Of a DNA stretch of 47,500 nt, positions 23,350 to 36,175 are shown piece by piece (positions within the stretch are counted from its first letter, which is position 1; each line of letters begins with the position of its first letter). This stretch comes from Priapulus caudatus. Its lineage: Eukaryota > Priapulida > Priapulimorpha > Priapulimorphida > Priapulidae. Under the pieces are notes generated by a model. It ran no database searches and was not told the DNA's origin. It was given only the letters and a program-made list of their open reading frames with translations. The stretch covers positions 29,274 to 76,773 of the forward strand of contig NW_014577514.1 in the NCBI RefSeq assembly GCF_000485595.1. The letters are read 5' to 3'. A program made the translations under genes and the position numbers.

Positions 23350-24346
23350 GCATAACCCTAACAAATCTAAGAGAGAAACGACGCAGTCGCATCATAAACC
23401 CATAGACCAACTCAGAATTAATAGCCACGCTACTCGCCTATTCTCTTGGCATATATCTGCATGGCATATATGCTACACATATCTTCCGTGCACCACTAGC
23501 TGTTCTATACAGAAGAATATGTTGCAACCATAGTTGCAGAGGTAGTTCAATATATGGTTACATAGCGCTTGTATAGAGACAACCTGCATTTACGGATGAC
23601 ATTTAAATCTCCTGTATCATTTCACGAGCACAGATTCCGCCTAAACATAGCAAGTAATAACTTTCGTTCTGCTCTGTGCCATTTATGGTCATGTTACATG
23701 ACATAGACAGCTTGACCTTTAACAAACCGTAACATTCTCTGGCTCATTAGGAGCGAAACTAGACGTATGCCCAATTATATGGACGTTTAGATAATGCTAA
23801 AGCTATTCTATAGATAGCGTATATGCTCTCCATCTCACTTGTTCTTTTCATTTCTACGTGTTAAATTATATCCGTGTTATTCTGTCGACTCGACATTCAG
23901 TCCTTTTGTCCGTCTGTCCGTCCGTCCCTTTCATTATTCTATTAGTCATCTATTAATAGGGTGCGTGTAGGCGTGTAGGTGGGTATCCACGCACGCCGAA
24001 ACATTAGAGAGCAGAGAGCATTCACGCAGGACAAGCAAATATGCCGCCCGTAAAAAGCAGCACTGCATGTGTTCGTGAATGTATATGGGGACACCTGCGT
24101 TGCTTTGCGTCATTGGGGTTCGCAATCAATTTGCGACAGCCGCCACGCGAAGACTCAACTGCATTCATTTTATTGTTAGCTGTATCATTATCCTACGAGC
24201 ATCCTTGCAAGCACCGAGTCCATGCGAGTGTTAGCAATTGTTAGCAAGCGCGAATAAAAACGAAAAGAAACGTAATGTTATTTCTAAGCGATAGCTATGT
24301 ATGAGGCGAAAACGATTTTAATAGAGATTAAAAACACGACGAACGA

Positions 24347-25037
24347 ATATATATATATATATATATATCAGAAGTAGATAATAGGGAAGGAGTGTGACTT
24401 CAATAAATAAGGGAAATTCGTCATTTACTAGCCTTAGAATACCTACGATTTACTACGCGTAACTCAACCAACTTGAGCTCAAATCGTACACAGTGCATTC
24501 GCCTAGCATCGTGAGAAATCGTTTCCTCGTATACACCCGCAATCCGGAGATACAGACTAAAACGCTGGGAGATTGGAGCTGGAGCTGCTGCTGATTGCGG
24601 TGGGCGTGCGTGCGTGGGGCATACCAGCGGTAAATAGGTCAAAGATTAGCTCGTCGAGTGTTGCCTCGATGTCCAATCTCCCAGCGTACCACATCGCATT
24701 GCCGAGGGCACAAGTGTGCGCAAGAGTCGTTAGTAGCTGCCTATTGTTTCAAGTTAGGCGGGTTATGGATTTGTTTTGCTGGCAACAGAATGGAGAATCG
24801 TGTCGTACGTTTTAGTCTGTATCTCCGGATTGCGGGTGTATACGAGGAAACGATTTCGCACGATGCTAGGCGAATGTACTGTGTACGATTTGAGAATTAA
24901 GTTGGTTGAGCGTTACGCGTAGTAAATCTAGGTATTCTAAGGCTAGGTGAATGACGAATTTGCTATGTTTATTGAAGTCCCCCTCCTTTCCTATTATCGA
25001 CTTCAAGTATATATATACTATTTATATATATATATTT
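24347..25037. mobile_element. Foldback (MITE-like) inverted-repeat element, copy in block III (clearest)
   Basis: The left arm 24347-24563 is a near-exact reverse complement of the right arm 24808-25037. Examples are TTTCCTCGTATACACCCGCA on the left against TGCGGGTGTATACGAGGAAA on the right, and TACTACGCG against CGCGTAGTA. The spacer 24564-24807 has its own perfect 15-bp inverted pair (24563-24577 and 24672-24686). The arms end in TA repeats on both sides. Because of the inversion, the same short peptide string appears on opposite strands, which exposed the structure. It is non-coding; if it is a transposon it would rely on a transposase from elsewhere. Confidence 0.75.
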
Positions 25038-25644
25038 CAACGTTCCCTGTGTCGATTTTCACAGGTTTATTTGAAAATTCGCGAATGTCTGCCCATTAGT
25101 TTTGATGATTCTTTGACAATTCGCTAAAAAACGCACTTGCCTTAAGTGCCTCTTGATTACCTCCAATGCGGATTGCCAGCTATATACAAATGTCTGTGGC
25201 TGCGGCATGGGGATACGTAGTAAGAAATATACCACTCACGACGGGCGCATGCTGCATACAACTGGCGTGTTTGTCATGGATTTTGTAATCGAATAAAGCA
25301 CTTATCCACGTTCATCTCGCGCCACACTTTCTATACACACACGCATACATTCTCTACACGCGCGCACATATCGAAATTGGCACATTCGCAGAAAGCAATT
25401 ACTATTAATAATAGCAAACCCGTTTTAAGAAAAACACCCCCCCTTCTCCTGAAACCGCATAGCTGTCTCCCTCCTTATTTATACGGAGTACATTCGGTGG
25501 AAGATGTGATAGAACGAGTCAACATAAACTAAACCAATTTTCACAAGGACGATGAATTCCACATCGCACTAAAGACGCATAAGCCTGCAGCGTTAGCACA
25601 GGGTCAGACAAAATAACAGAGGGGTGGATGGCAGGTTATGGTCG

Positions 25645-25712
25645 TATATATATATTATTATATATAGTATATATATATTATCATTATATATATATACATA
25701 TACATGATTATA
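25645..25712. repeat. Interrupted (TA)n microsatellite
   Basis: Third copy of the TA tract that precedes the GGCGTGAGAATTTACAGTG sequence near the end of module E. Confidence 0.9.
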
Positions 25713-26030
25713 TTTGGCGTGAGAATTTACAGTGTTGTAATTGACAAATCAATGGTTGCCCGGTGAGCAGTTGCTGCTACTTAGCCATAAAACAGTCCTG
25801 TACATTATACCTACACGCGCTAGCTATGATTTATTCACGAAACAATCTCCGCACACACGATTCGCTCCATCGCCAATACCTACACCTGCACCTGCACACA
25901 CACGCGGCATCTAACATCCTCATATGTACCCCTCATCATCAGACGCTTAATTATAAACGACAGGATTGACACTCCATGCCTAATTTAAAGTTTCAATCGC
26001 TTCAAACGAGCGTATCCACATATAACGAAG

Positions 26031-26815
26031 AAGTTCGTCGTCTAATCGAAGTGTTCAGTTTAAGTCGCCACAGTGTTGACGCTATTGCACCGTTACACAG
26101 CAAGGTAAATATTCAACGTACACCACCACGCGTGGAGTCACTAGTGATATTTTCGAATTTTCCGGTCGGCGTCAGCATGCAGATGTGTATGACCCTGCAC
26201 TTTGCGTTGACAAGGCATGCTTGGACTGTCTCTCCAGTGGACACAGGGGAGTATAATAATGTCGTATGCATTATCTGACGAAGCGAGTACTTTTACGACC
26301 TCGTCGCATTTGATGGTTCTTATTTGATTATATCACAAGCAAGTTATGACATCTCGCTGATTAGGAACGCACCGCATGGTATATATTCGTCTGGCCGAGT
26401 TAAATTTCTGGCTCAGTTGTTGCTATGGGTACAGTTTTATTTCCATCATTCGTCAGCGAAATACAGGGTACAACTCGTTTATTTTTTTAAATATCCATTC
26501 ATCAAAAACGTTTATCACATTTTACTGTTTTGAAACATAGCTTACAATGGCAGCGGATTAGTGGATTTACTCCATTATTTTTGGTGCCGCAGGCAATCGT
26601 CGAAATACAAGTACAGATTTCGCTTTAATTTTTTTGATGTTAAACATCGCATTCGATTAAAACCGTTTAAACATTTGAACCCATTATTTTGACATGTTTC
26701 ACGCAGCAGACAGGCAGTATTTCCCTCACTCTCGCCTTGCCAGCATATCCCACACTGTATATACGCCGTATTTGCAGGTCTTGCCATGTCCAATATGCCA
26801 TTACCATGCCCGGCG
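26031..26815. repeat. Module A, copy 4
   Basis: Fourth AT-rich head module. Its 138-bp dimer lies at about 26440-26700. Anchors match other copies, with many one-base differences. No frame is supported. Confidence 0.85.
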
Positions 26816-29158
26816 TAGCATGGCACCGGCTCCGTTGTTACCCAGACCCCTGTTACTGTATACGCGGTGTACTCTCGGTACCGGTTGTACACCATGCACA
26901 CCGTGCGCGTCAGTGTATAGGCGTTGTGTACTGCTGAAGTACTGGTATGTTTAATCCCATGCCACACCGTCGTCAGTGTATAGCGGTCGTTACTCTGAGT
27001 ACGGTTGTTATACCCAGAAACCGTCGTCAGTGTATACGCGCGTGTTTCTGGTACGTACGTTGTTATCCCATGAACACCGGGTCGTCGTGATATAGCGCGT
27101 GTACTCTGGTTACATGTGTTATATCCATGCACACCGTCTCAGTTATAAGCGCGTGCTACTCTTGGGACCGTTGCTACACCCATGAACAGCCGTCGTCAGT
27201 GTATAGCGCGTGTATCTGGATACCGTTATTGATACCCAGTGCACCACCCGTCGCAGTGTTACAGCCGCGTGTGATACTCTGGGCTACGGTGTGTATACCC
27301 ATGAACACGTCGTCAGTGTAATAGCGCGTGTACTCTGGCGTACGGTGTGTATACCCATGCACACCGTCGTCAGTGCTATAGCGCGTGTACTCTGGGTACG
27401 GTTCGTTATTGCATGCACACCGATTCGTCGTGTTAGCGCGTTACTTTGGGTACGGTTGTACACCATGATACACCCTCGTCAGTGTATAGCGCGTGTACTC
27501 GTGGGTACGGTTGTTACCTGACACCGTCTCAGTGATTGCGCGATGTTACTCTGGGACGGTTGTTATTATCCATGCACACGTCCGTCAGTGTATAGCGCGT
27601 TAATCCTGGGGTACCGTTGCTACCCCATGACACCGTCGTCAGTGTATAGCGCGTGTACTCTGGATAACGTTTACTTATACCCATGCCACGACCGTCGTCA
27701 GTGTTGCAGCGTGTGTATCTCGGGTACGGTTGTTACACCATGAACACCGTCGTCGTGTATAGCGCGTGGTTACTCTGGATACCGTTTTATACCCGATGCC
27801 ACCCGTTCGTCAGTGTATAGGCGCGTGTACGTCTGGGTACGGTTGTTACACCCCATGAACACCGTCGTGCAGTGCTCATAGCGCGGTGATACTCTGATAC
27901 CGTTATTATCCCATGCACACGTCGTCAGCTGTGCAGGAGTCGTGTACTCTGGGTACGGTGTGTTACACATGAACACCGTCGTCAGGTGTATAGGCGTGTG
28001 TACTTGGGTACGGTTGTTATACCCATGACACCGTCGTCAGTGTATAGCGCAGTGTTATCTCTGGGTACGGTTTTTGTTATGACCCATGACGGCCGTTCGT
28101 CAGTGTTATTAGCGCGTGTACTCTGAGTACGGTTGTTATACCCATTGAACGACCGTCGTCAGTGTATTAGGCGTGACTCTGGAGTACGCGTTGTTATACC
28201 CATAAACACACCTCGCCAGTGTAATAGCGCGTGTACTCTGGGTTACGGTTGATTTATACTCCATGAACCCGTCGCGTGTTATAGGCGCGTGTACTCTGGG
28301 GTCGGTTTATGATCATGGCACCACTGTCTGTCAGGTGTATAGCGGGCTGTATCTGGTACCGTTGTACACCCAGGAACACCGTCGGTCAGTGTATAGCGGG
28401 GTACTCTGGATACGTTATCTATACCCATTGCACACCGTATCGTTCAGTGTGCAGCCGGTGGTGTACGTCTGGGTACGCGTTTTACACCCAACATGACACC
28501 GCTCGTTCGTCAGTGTATAGCGGCGTGTGACTCTGGATACCGTTATCTATACCTATGCCACCGTCGTCAGTGTATAGCGCGCGTTGTACTCTGGGTACAG
28601 TTGTTACACCCGATGAACACACGCGCGTCGTCCAGTTGTATAGCGCGTGTACTTGATACGTTATTATACCCATGCACACCGCTCGCAGGTTGCAGCGTGT
28701 GTTACTCTGTAGGTACGGTGTGTTACACCCATGAAACACCGTCGTAGTGTATAGGCGCGTGTATACTCTGGGTACGGTTGTTATACCCGATGCACCACCG
28801 TCGTCGTGTATAAGCGCGATCGTACATCTGGGCTACGGTTGTTGATACCATGCACGCCGTCGGTCAGTGTAATAGCGCGCTTACTCTGCGGGTTACCGGT
28901 TGTTTATACCCGTGCCACCTCTGCAGCTGTATAGACGTGTTACTCTGGATACGTTGTTATTAGCACCATGCCACCCGTCGTCAAGTGTAAATTAGCGCCG
29001 TGTCACTCTGGATACCGTATATTAGATACCCATGCACACCCGTCGTCTAGTGTATAGTGTGTGTACTCTGCGGTACCGTTAATAACTATACCATGCATCA
29101 CCGCTCGTCAGATGGTATAGCGCGTGATCTGGATACCGCTTATTATACCACCAAGCAC
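26816..29158. repeat. 55-bp minisatellite array 4
   Basis: About 42 units. The order of variant units parallels array 3 (for example the GGGGTCGGTTTATGATCATG unit near 28296 against GGGGTCGGTTGATGATTCATG in array 3). The GATCCTACGTTATTA unit of arrays 2 and 5 is absent. The array ends in the same degenerate CACGAACACCCCCG unit before module C. Confidence 0.93.
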
Positions 29159-29995
29159 GAACACCCCCGTTCAGTGCATCGCGTAGCGCGCGCGGTAACA
29201 TGGAATGACCGCGCAACTCCACAAAACGTGGTTTCTGCGCGCCTCACCGGAATAGCTTTAAGCGCATGTAAATCACAACATTCGCTTATCGAGTACTGTC
29301 GCTTACTACCATCGTCACGCACCACCCTCTCCACGGCCAGCAAGCCCCGAGCAGGGACAGCCGGCAAACTGAGCCACATCGAACTGTTGTCACCGGCGAG
29401 CATCGGAAGAGGCCCATCAGAACGCCTACGTTCACAATCAAACGTCGGCTCTGTGAACGAATCCGCAAAACATCTCAACAGAAGATGAACACGGAATCGG
29501 AGATCGTGAGGCTCTCCGCGCGAAGACTAGTAGCAATGCGGAGCCAGGCATCCCCAGCTAGCATGCCTATATTAACATCGGGTGTCATTCCCGTGGGTGT
29601 GGATATAGGACGGCCTCTAATATACTACAGCGCGTGTATATGCGAGGACTGCCGCACACACGACGCACTCTCGGTAACTCTCCTCGTCAAGCATGACCTG
29701 CAATGAGGTAAGCTGCAATAATCGGCAGCGCACTTCATTATTAGTGGCTCGCGAGCGAAGCAGGCTTAGAACTCCAGAGCACCGCCGTGGATGGAGCGTG
29801 CGTCTTGTCCGTCTGCTCCACAACACCACACCCAGAGAATCAGGATGCGCACTGCCTATATGTTAACCTATCCAGCAAGCGTTGACAAGCGATGTCGCGT
29901 TAGCTGTCTGTGCGTGTGGCACGATTGCGACATGCTGCTGCTGTCCTCAGTGACAGGAGGGGCGGTGGGGGGGAACCAAGACTACACATTATATA
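29159..29995. repeat. Module C, copy 4
   Basis: Counterpart of the other C modules, slightly longer because of scattered insertions (for example an extra stretch near 29245-29270). It leads into a CT tract. The 143-codon frame at 29057-29488 spans the array edge and module C and has no equivalent in other blocks. Confidence 0.83.
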
Positions 29996-30242
29996 CTTAT
30001 TCCCGCTCTCTTCTTTCTCTCTCCTCTTCTCTCCTCTCCTCTCTCTCTCTCTCTCTCTCGCTCTCTCTCTCCTCGCTCTCTCTCTCTCTCTCTGCTCTCT
30101 CTCGCCTCTCTCTCTACTCTCTCTCGTCTCTCTCTCTCTCTCATCTTCTTCTCTCTCTCTCTCTCTCTCCTCTCTCTCTCCCTCTCTCTCGCTCTCTCTC
30201 TCTCTCTCGCGCTCCTCTCTCTCTCCCTCCCCCCCTCTCTCT

Positions 30243-30287
<45 letters not shown>

Positions 30288-31050
30288 CTCTCTCTCTCTC
30301 GTCTCCTCTCTCTCTCTCCTTCGCCTCTCTCTTCTCTCTCTCTCTCGCTCTCTCTCTCTCTCTTTCTCTCTCTTTCTCTCATCTCGCTCGCTCTTCTTTT
30401 ACTCTCTTCCTCGGCCCTATCGTCTCCTCTGCTCTCCTTCTCTCTCTCCTCCTCCGGTCTCTCTCTCGCTCGCTCGCTTCGGCTCTCTCTCTCTCTCTTT
30501 GAAGGCTCTTCCGCTCGCTCTCATCTCTCTCTGCTCTCTCTCCCCTCTCTCTCTCTCTCTCGCTCGCTCTCTCTCTCTCTCTGCTCGCTCTCTCTCTCTC
30601 GCTCGCTCTCGCTCTCTCTCTCTTCTTTTTGCTCGCATTCTCTCTCTCTCCTCTTCTCTCTCTCTTTCCTCTCTCGCTTCGCTCTCTCTCCTCTCTCTCT
30701 CTATTTGTCGCTCGCTCTCTCTCTCTCTCTCTCCCTCCTCTCTCTCTCGCTCCTCTCATTCTCTCTCTCGCTCTATCGCTCTCTCTCTCTCTCTCTCTTC
30801 TCTTTCTCTCTCTCTCTCCTTGCTCTCGCTCGCTCCTTCTCTCCTCCTCTCTCTCTCCTCCATCTCTTCCTCTGCGCTCTTCTCTCTCTCTCACCTCGCT
30901 CTCATCACTTTCTTCCTCGCCTCTCTCGCTCCCCTCTCCCTTCCCACGTCTCTCTCTCTCGTTCCATTATCTCCGTTGCTCTCCATTCTTCTCTAGTGCT
31001 CTCTGGCCATTGCCTCGTTCCCACAACTTCTCCCTCTATCTCATCCTCCT
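29996..31050. repeat. Interrupted (CT)n tract, about 1 kb, block IV
   Basis: Shares interruption landmarks with the tracts in blocks III and V: TCCTCCTCCGGTCTCTCTC near 30450 and TATTTGTCGCTCGC near 30700. The Ser/Leu-rich frames of up to 423 codons and the Arg/Glu-rich antisense frames are artefacts. Confidence 0.97.
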
Positions 31051-31300
31051 CTTCACACACACCAACACACAACACAACAACACCACACACACCACAGCAC
31101 ACCACATACACACACACAATATATATATATATATATTATTATACCAGAGGGGAAACAGAACATGGAGTGGAGAGAGAGTAGATGAGAGGGCGGACGAGCC
31201 GCGAGCATGATTTATATTCGATATACATACATATAATTATATTATTATATATATAGTATAATATAATATATAATATATGATGTGTATATCGTATATGAGG
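31051..31300. repeat. Compound (CA)n / (TA)n microsatellite cluster
   Basis: CA-rich repeats, a TA tract near 31120-31142, a GA-rich patch, then TATAATATA-type repeats (31215-31280). Homologous to 21621-21880. Confidence 0.9.
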
Positions 31301-32935
31301 CATCGCTCACATCGTGGGGGCGAGGTCCCAGCGCGCAGTGTGCGTGTGACAGCATCCAACGCACACGCGCTCTCGGACACCGCTATCTGACTCATTGCCG
31401 TTCATGGTGCACCTCCGCCGTCTCCCGCTCCACATAACAGCCGACCGTCCGCTCCACGGTCCACATAACTAACTAGAGACAGATTCAGAGTCAGTCCGAC
31501 TCAGCGTCAGTCTAACGGTCAACGGAACGCTGCGCGTAGCGGAACGCGCTCGCCGTATGACGGTCACGCGGAAGCAATGCGGGGTCGAGCATGACTCACA
31601 TGAGTAAGAATAACACCGAGAGTATTGTGCTGTGGTGCTGAGTGTTACTATCGCACAGCATGCACAGCGCCACTACTCTCCTCTGCTAACATGCCATTGA
31701 GGTGATGATTGATGAGGCCCAAGCTGGACAGCTGTAACTTCTCGGTTATCAAGACAGCGCCAGTACTGGCTTCATAGCAGGCACCCACGCGCGTCGCCAC
31801 ATTTCCCGTCCCAGCTGCACAGACCTGTGAGTGAATTTCAAGCCAAAAAACGAGCACGATACATGGAAACTACTATGGTAAGCATTTCACATTTTTTCCT
31901 GCGAAGTAACGTATTTCATTTTTTCAAGTCTTATCGAAGGCATAGCAGTAAGGCCTCTAGAATTGTTAGGCTAGCCCTTACTCCCCGCTCCCCCGCTTAA
32001 CCGGGTTAGTTACGGAGCATGCATATAATAATACATCACTCAGAACGACACAAGCGAATCATTGTCTTAAGCTGTAGCCGCGTTGGTTGACTTTTCTCAC
32101 CTACTTCTATATCTTTATGTGGACAGTTATTTAAAACAGATGGCGGATGTGTGACCGAGTTTACCTTCCGTAGAAAACGGTCTAAAATATTCCTGAGGCT
32201 AAATCAACAGGAGAATGCTGGAGTAGAAATATTTATGCTTATATTTATTAATAGACCAGTACTGCTGCTTTGAATAACATTCGATTATTAGATATAAGGC
32301 TTCGGTAATCACTATACTCGCAATCCGGGAATATCTTTAATAAATGCATCGTCTTGCCTATACAGGCCCTTCAGATTGCTTTACTAGTAGTACCACCAAA
32401 CCTTCATAACATACAATGCCACAATACACCGACGGACCAAAAATAATTGTTCAGAGAAAAAGCAGAAGAAAACAGTATTGCCAAAGTTGAAGAATATGTG
32501 AATAATTTTTGTCCGGACTAAGATAGTAAACAGATGCATGGAGTAGGAAAAAATAGAGAGCGCAGCCGCCGAGCAGGAGAGCAGAAAGAAAGACCGAAGG
32601 AGAGAGCGGGTAGACGACCCCAGGAGCAATTTTTTATAATCTCCAGCAATAAAAATCAGAATCAATCATGCGAGTATCGTCTGCCCGTGCAGGGTCAATC
32701 GAATATATCATTTTCAATTTACAGGAATTATCGTATACTATATGTAATGTGAATTAGCATCGCGCCTCTATGAATCAATATCCCGCTCCACAACTGTAGA
32801 TCAAAGGCCAATTGCAGCGCGCAACCAAAAACACGCGTGTCCGGTTCATGTAAGCAATAAAATAAAGGCGATTAAAAGAAGCTAATGCATGAACTTCAAT
32901 GCTTTATACTTTACGACATACTTGTTTTTCATATA
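31301..32935. repeat. Module F, copy 4
   Basis: Counterpart of 21881-23349 with the same anchors. It carries extra bases not found in the block III and V copies, for instance around 31430-31460 and 31560-31580. It continues without a break into module G. No gene recognised. Confidence 0.8.
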
Positions 32936-33407
32936 GCGGTTTTCCATGCGTTTAAACGACAGGCGCAGAGTGCATGCCAAAGCTTTAGATTACCGATTTT
33001 TTTTTTACTGATTTCGTTTCTTGTGATTATCGTGTCACATCTATTCATATTAACCTACGGTGTTATGCAATTATGGCACATTAAACCATCATTCATCTAA
33101 ATTATCCCTAAATTAACCTTAAATTAACCTGAACGTTTATCCTCTCAATCATGCCTTGTTGACATTCCCTCAGGCATGCACGCGTCACTTTCATGAAAGC
33201 AGCCCCGACTTTAGATCGACCCGCCAGTTTTTTAACAACCGCTTTAATGAATGCCACAGTTACAAATCGTGGATTCATAACCTGGGTCGTTATGTAAATC
33301 TAAATAACGTATATCCACGTGCATCATAATGCATTCATACAACAACGTATGATATTTAGTTACAGAGAAATGCAGGGCGCGAGTGCGTGACAGACAGACA
33401 GATAGGC

Positions 33408-33456
<49 letters not shown>

Positions 33457-35775
33457 GGCAGACAGACAGACAGACAGTAAAGGCCGCAAATTGCCATGCA
33501 GCGCCCCTGCGTACACTCAGGATACTCGGGTTAGGTACGTAGATTGAGCCCATGAGCGAGAGCGCCATCTGTCGTGGAGTTTGTAAAGGCCGATGCACGA
33601 ATATACGGATGTGGCGACAAATGAACTGAAATATGTCGTCACATCTAACAATACATGGCACAATTAACCATGAATAGAAAAGAACAATATATCACATTTT
33701 AATGTTAATTAGTAACTGATATCAAAATTGTTAATACAATTTTTCCGCCAAAAAACAATCTGGCACAATACAAATAATAAAACGTGATAGAGTAGTATCT
33801 TAAACATCCAAGTTCAAACGGAAAAATTCTGCAAACGAACAAAAACTATTGGCAGTCCCAGATACAGCGGCGTCGACACTTCGACACTTCCTATGACGTC
33901 ATCACGTACACAGCGAGAGCGATGTCAACTCTCTGTAGCTCCGAATAACCTTCTATCAGCTGCATGGACATTAAATTCTACAAACTAAATTCTCGCCTGT
34001 ATAGAGAAATCTACGATCGACATAAAACACTACGTTAACGCTCGATAAACGATTTCGCTGTGAATCTATCGTAGAAAGGAGATTACCGGCTAGCGGTATA
34101 CGTGGCAGTAGCTCTGATCATAAACAATTTATGCACACATATACGGCACCCATGATGCGACTATACACACAGCAAGGTCACAGTAACGGTGGTTATTGTT
34201 TTCAGTAGCCACGCCAGTGCGTTTGAAGTAAAGAGTAAAAGACTGTACCCGACTTTTCTCTCTGCCCGACAGCTCTAGAGTATGCTTAGACGAGATTTCG
34301 ATTTTCCTCTCTTCTCTCGTGAATCGTTTAGGGCAACTTTGCTGTCATTCGACTGCTCAGATACTTCGATGAATTTGAATTTCGATAACAATCCAGAGAC
34401 AAGACGCACTACGGAATCGCAATATATGAGGTAGTGGCTACATTGTGACTACATAGTGTCTCTTTCTGTTCAGGGCCCAGGGCGGGTGCTTGGGTTAGTA
34501 TAAATAAATAAATAGCTATAAAATATATTTACATATATACATATTACATATAATATTCGTGCTCTTATCTTACGAAGCTCTTTCGAGGCAAGAGGTTAAC
34601 GCTGGCGATCACTTTATCCATAAAATTGCCGATGTGTCTACATCATGCGTATATGTGTTTATATATGATCTGACATACAACTTTTAGTTTATGACACGCT
34701 TCTTAGTTAAATTCCTATAAAATACATGGCCGGCGGTGGATAGTTATTACTTGGCTATAACTTACATACATCGTGTCCGTAAGTAGTTGATACTTTCCGC
34801 AATACTGCGTATAGCAGGGTAACAGTAAACAGGTGACGATTCAGGGTGGCCTAATTGAGTTCTCGCTAGTAGATGATTACTTCTGTTTCCTGAAATGGCT
34901 TCACATAAGCCGGTTAACGCAGAGGTGTGCACTGTATTCGTAATATCAACATGATCAAAACTTCCATCGACGGAAACACCGAAGAGGTTGAAATAATACA
35001 ATTGACGTTAATCTATGGAGGTCCAGACCCCACCTCCTCCGCTACGGTGGCCTACACGCAATCCCCTCCCACTATGGTGACCCACCCCTTGCTTCCTTTC
35101 TTGTCGGCAGGATATATAACTGTGACCACACAGCAATAACGCTGTAAATTTTATGAGGCGAACAGAATAAACAACCGAATTACCAAACGCAAGTAGAAAG
35201 ACCCAAAACGACACGAGTTAAATGATTTAAACCGACATGCTAGTCGCACGGTTACGCCATGTGTTTGACTTTCCTTAAAATTGAATATCAGTCTATTACC
35301 AATTTTAGTCGACCCGAGTTGGGCGAAATTGACAGTTTTTGCATTGTTTTTTAGTTCGTCTCTTAAACTTGCTTCGTTCTCCTAATTATAAATTGCTTTG
35401 CTTTGATTCGTCTCATAAAATAGGGGATAACCTCATAAGTATTCACCGTCCAGTAACGCCACCTTAACCCGACAAGACAGAGGTTCATTGATTTATTCAA
35501 GCTATTTCGCGTAGCGTTAATAGCTATAGCGATATTTTGAAACTGAGCCAACTATAATTGTTTTTCTATGGCTGAAATGTGTGAAACGGTCTCTCGATGA
35601 ATGCGCGTTTCTTGCAGCTGCACCGGCCTGCACATCTCGAACTCAATAATATTACAATGCGCGGATGTAAACACATCATACGCCTCACTCGGTAGCAATC
35701 GCGTGTCAAATTTGCGCGCGTCCGATCAGCGACAACGTGGATAAGCCGTGAATCCACCGGTGCATGGGATAAACG
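32936..35775. repeat. Module G, copy 4 (clean copy)
   Basis: About 2.8 kb of AT-rich sequence shared only with 42561-45745. Anchors are CATGCCTTGTTGACATTCCC, CGTGGATTCATAACCTGGGT, TCTGTAGCTCCGAATAACC and CCCCACCTCCTCCGC. It contains the (CAGA)n tract at 33390-33478. A 71-codon hydrophobic frame straddling its left end (32885-33100) is broken in block V. No transposon termini, RNA gene or protein domain recognised. Confidence 0.82.
33390..33478. repeat. (CAGA)n tetranucleotide tract
   Basis: About 20 repeats of CAGA/ACAG with a GATAGG interruption near the left end. The block V equivalent is at 43050-43155 and is heavily interrupted. The Cys/Leu/Ser/Val antisense frames across it are artefacts. 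Confidence 0.96.
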
Positions 35776-35850
35776 TAGAGGAGGAGGGGGGAGGAGGGGG
35801 AGGAGGAGGAGGGGAGGAAGGGAAGCGGAGAAAGAAGAGGAGTAGTAAGA
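35776..35850. repeat. Short (GGA)n tract, block IV
   Basis: About 70 bases of GAGGAGGGGGAGGAGG-type purine repeat. It follows module G at the same point as the much longer tract in block V (45750-46405). On its right it abuts the tail of module E. The antisense Pro/Ser-rich frame is an artefact. Confidence 0.95.
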
Positions 35851-36175
35851 GGATTATGGCTGTGAGAAATACAGTGTTGTAATTGACAAAAATCAATGTT
35901 GCCCGGTGAGCAGTGCTGCTACCTAACATAAAAACAGCTCCTGTACATTTACCTGACACGCGCTAGCTATGATTTATTCACGAAATAATCTTCCGCACAC
36001 ACGATTCGCTCATCGCCAATAACCCTACACCTGCACCTGACACAACACGGGCATCTAACATCCTCATATATACCCCTCATCATCAGAAGCTTAATATAAA
36101 CGACGGATGACACTCCCATGCCTAATTTAAAGTTCAATCGCTTCAAACGGAAGGCCGTAATCCAATAAACGAAAG
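35851..36175. repeat. Module E, copy 4 (3' tail only)
   Basis: Starts at GGATTATGGCTGTGAG, equivalent to about 7533 in block I, just after the position of the (TA)n tract, and runs to module A copy 5. All upstream module E sequence, including the foldback element, is missing in block IV. Confidence 0.9.

Larger units (their letters stand above)
23350..26030. repeat. Module E, copy 3 (5'-truncated, joined to module F)
   Basis: Starts in the middle of module E at CTAACAAATCTAAGAGAG, equivalent to about 14003 in block II, and runs to the next module A. The first third of module E (about 1 kb) is missing. It contains the third foldback element and the (TA)n tract at 25645-25712. Otherwise it tracks copy 2 more closely than copy 1 (for example CATTAGGAGCGAAACTAGAC). 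Confidence 0.87.

Noticed and set aside
32885-33100. 71-codon hydrophobic frame resembling a small membrane protein
   Set aside because: AT-rich DNA readily gives hydrophobic frames, and the block V copy is frame-shifted within the first 20 codons.
33100-33140. Telomere-like TTAACCTTAAATTAACC wording
   Set aside because: There are only two or three irregular repeats. It is not TTAGG or TTAGGG in tandem, and it sits inside module G.
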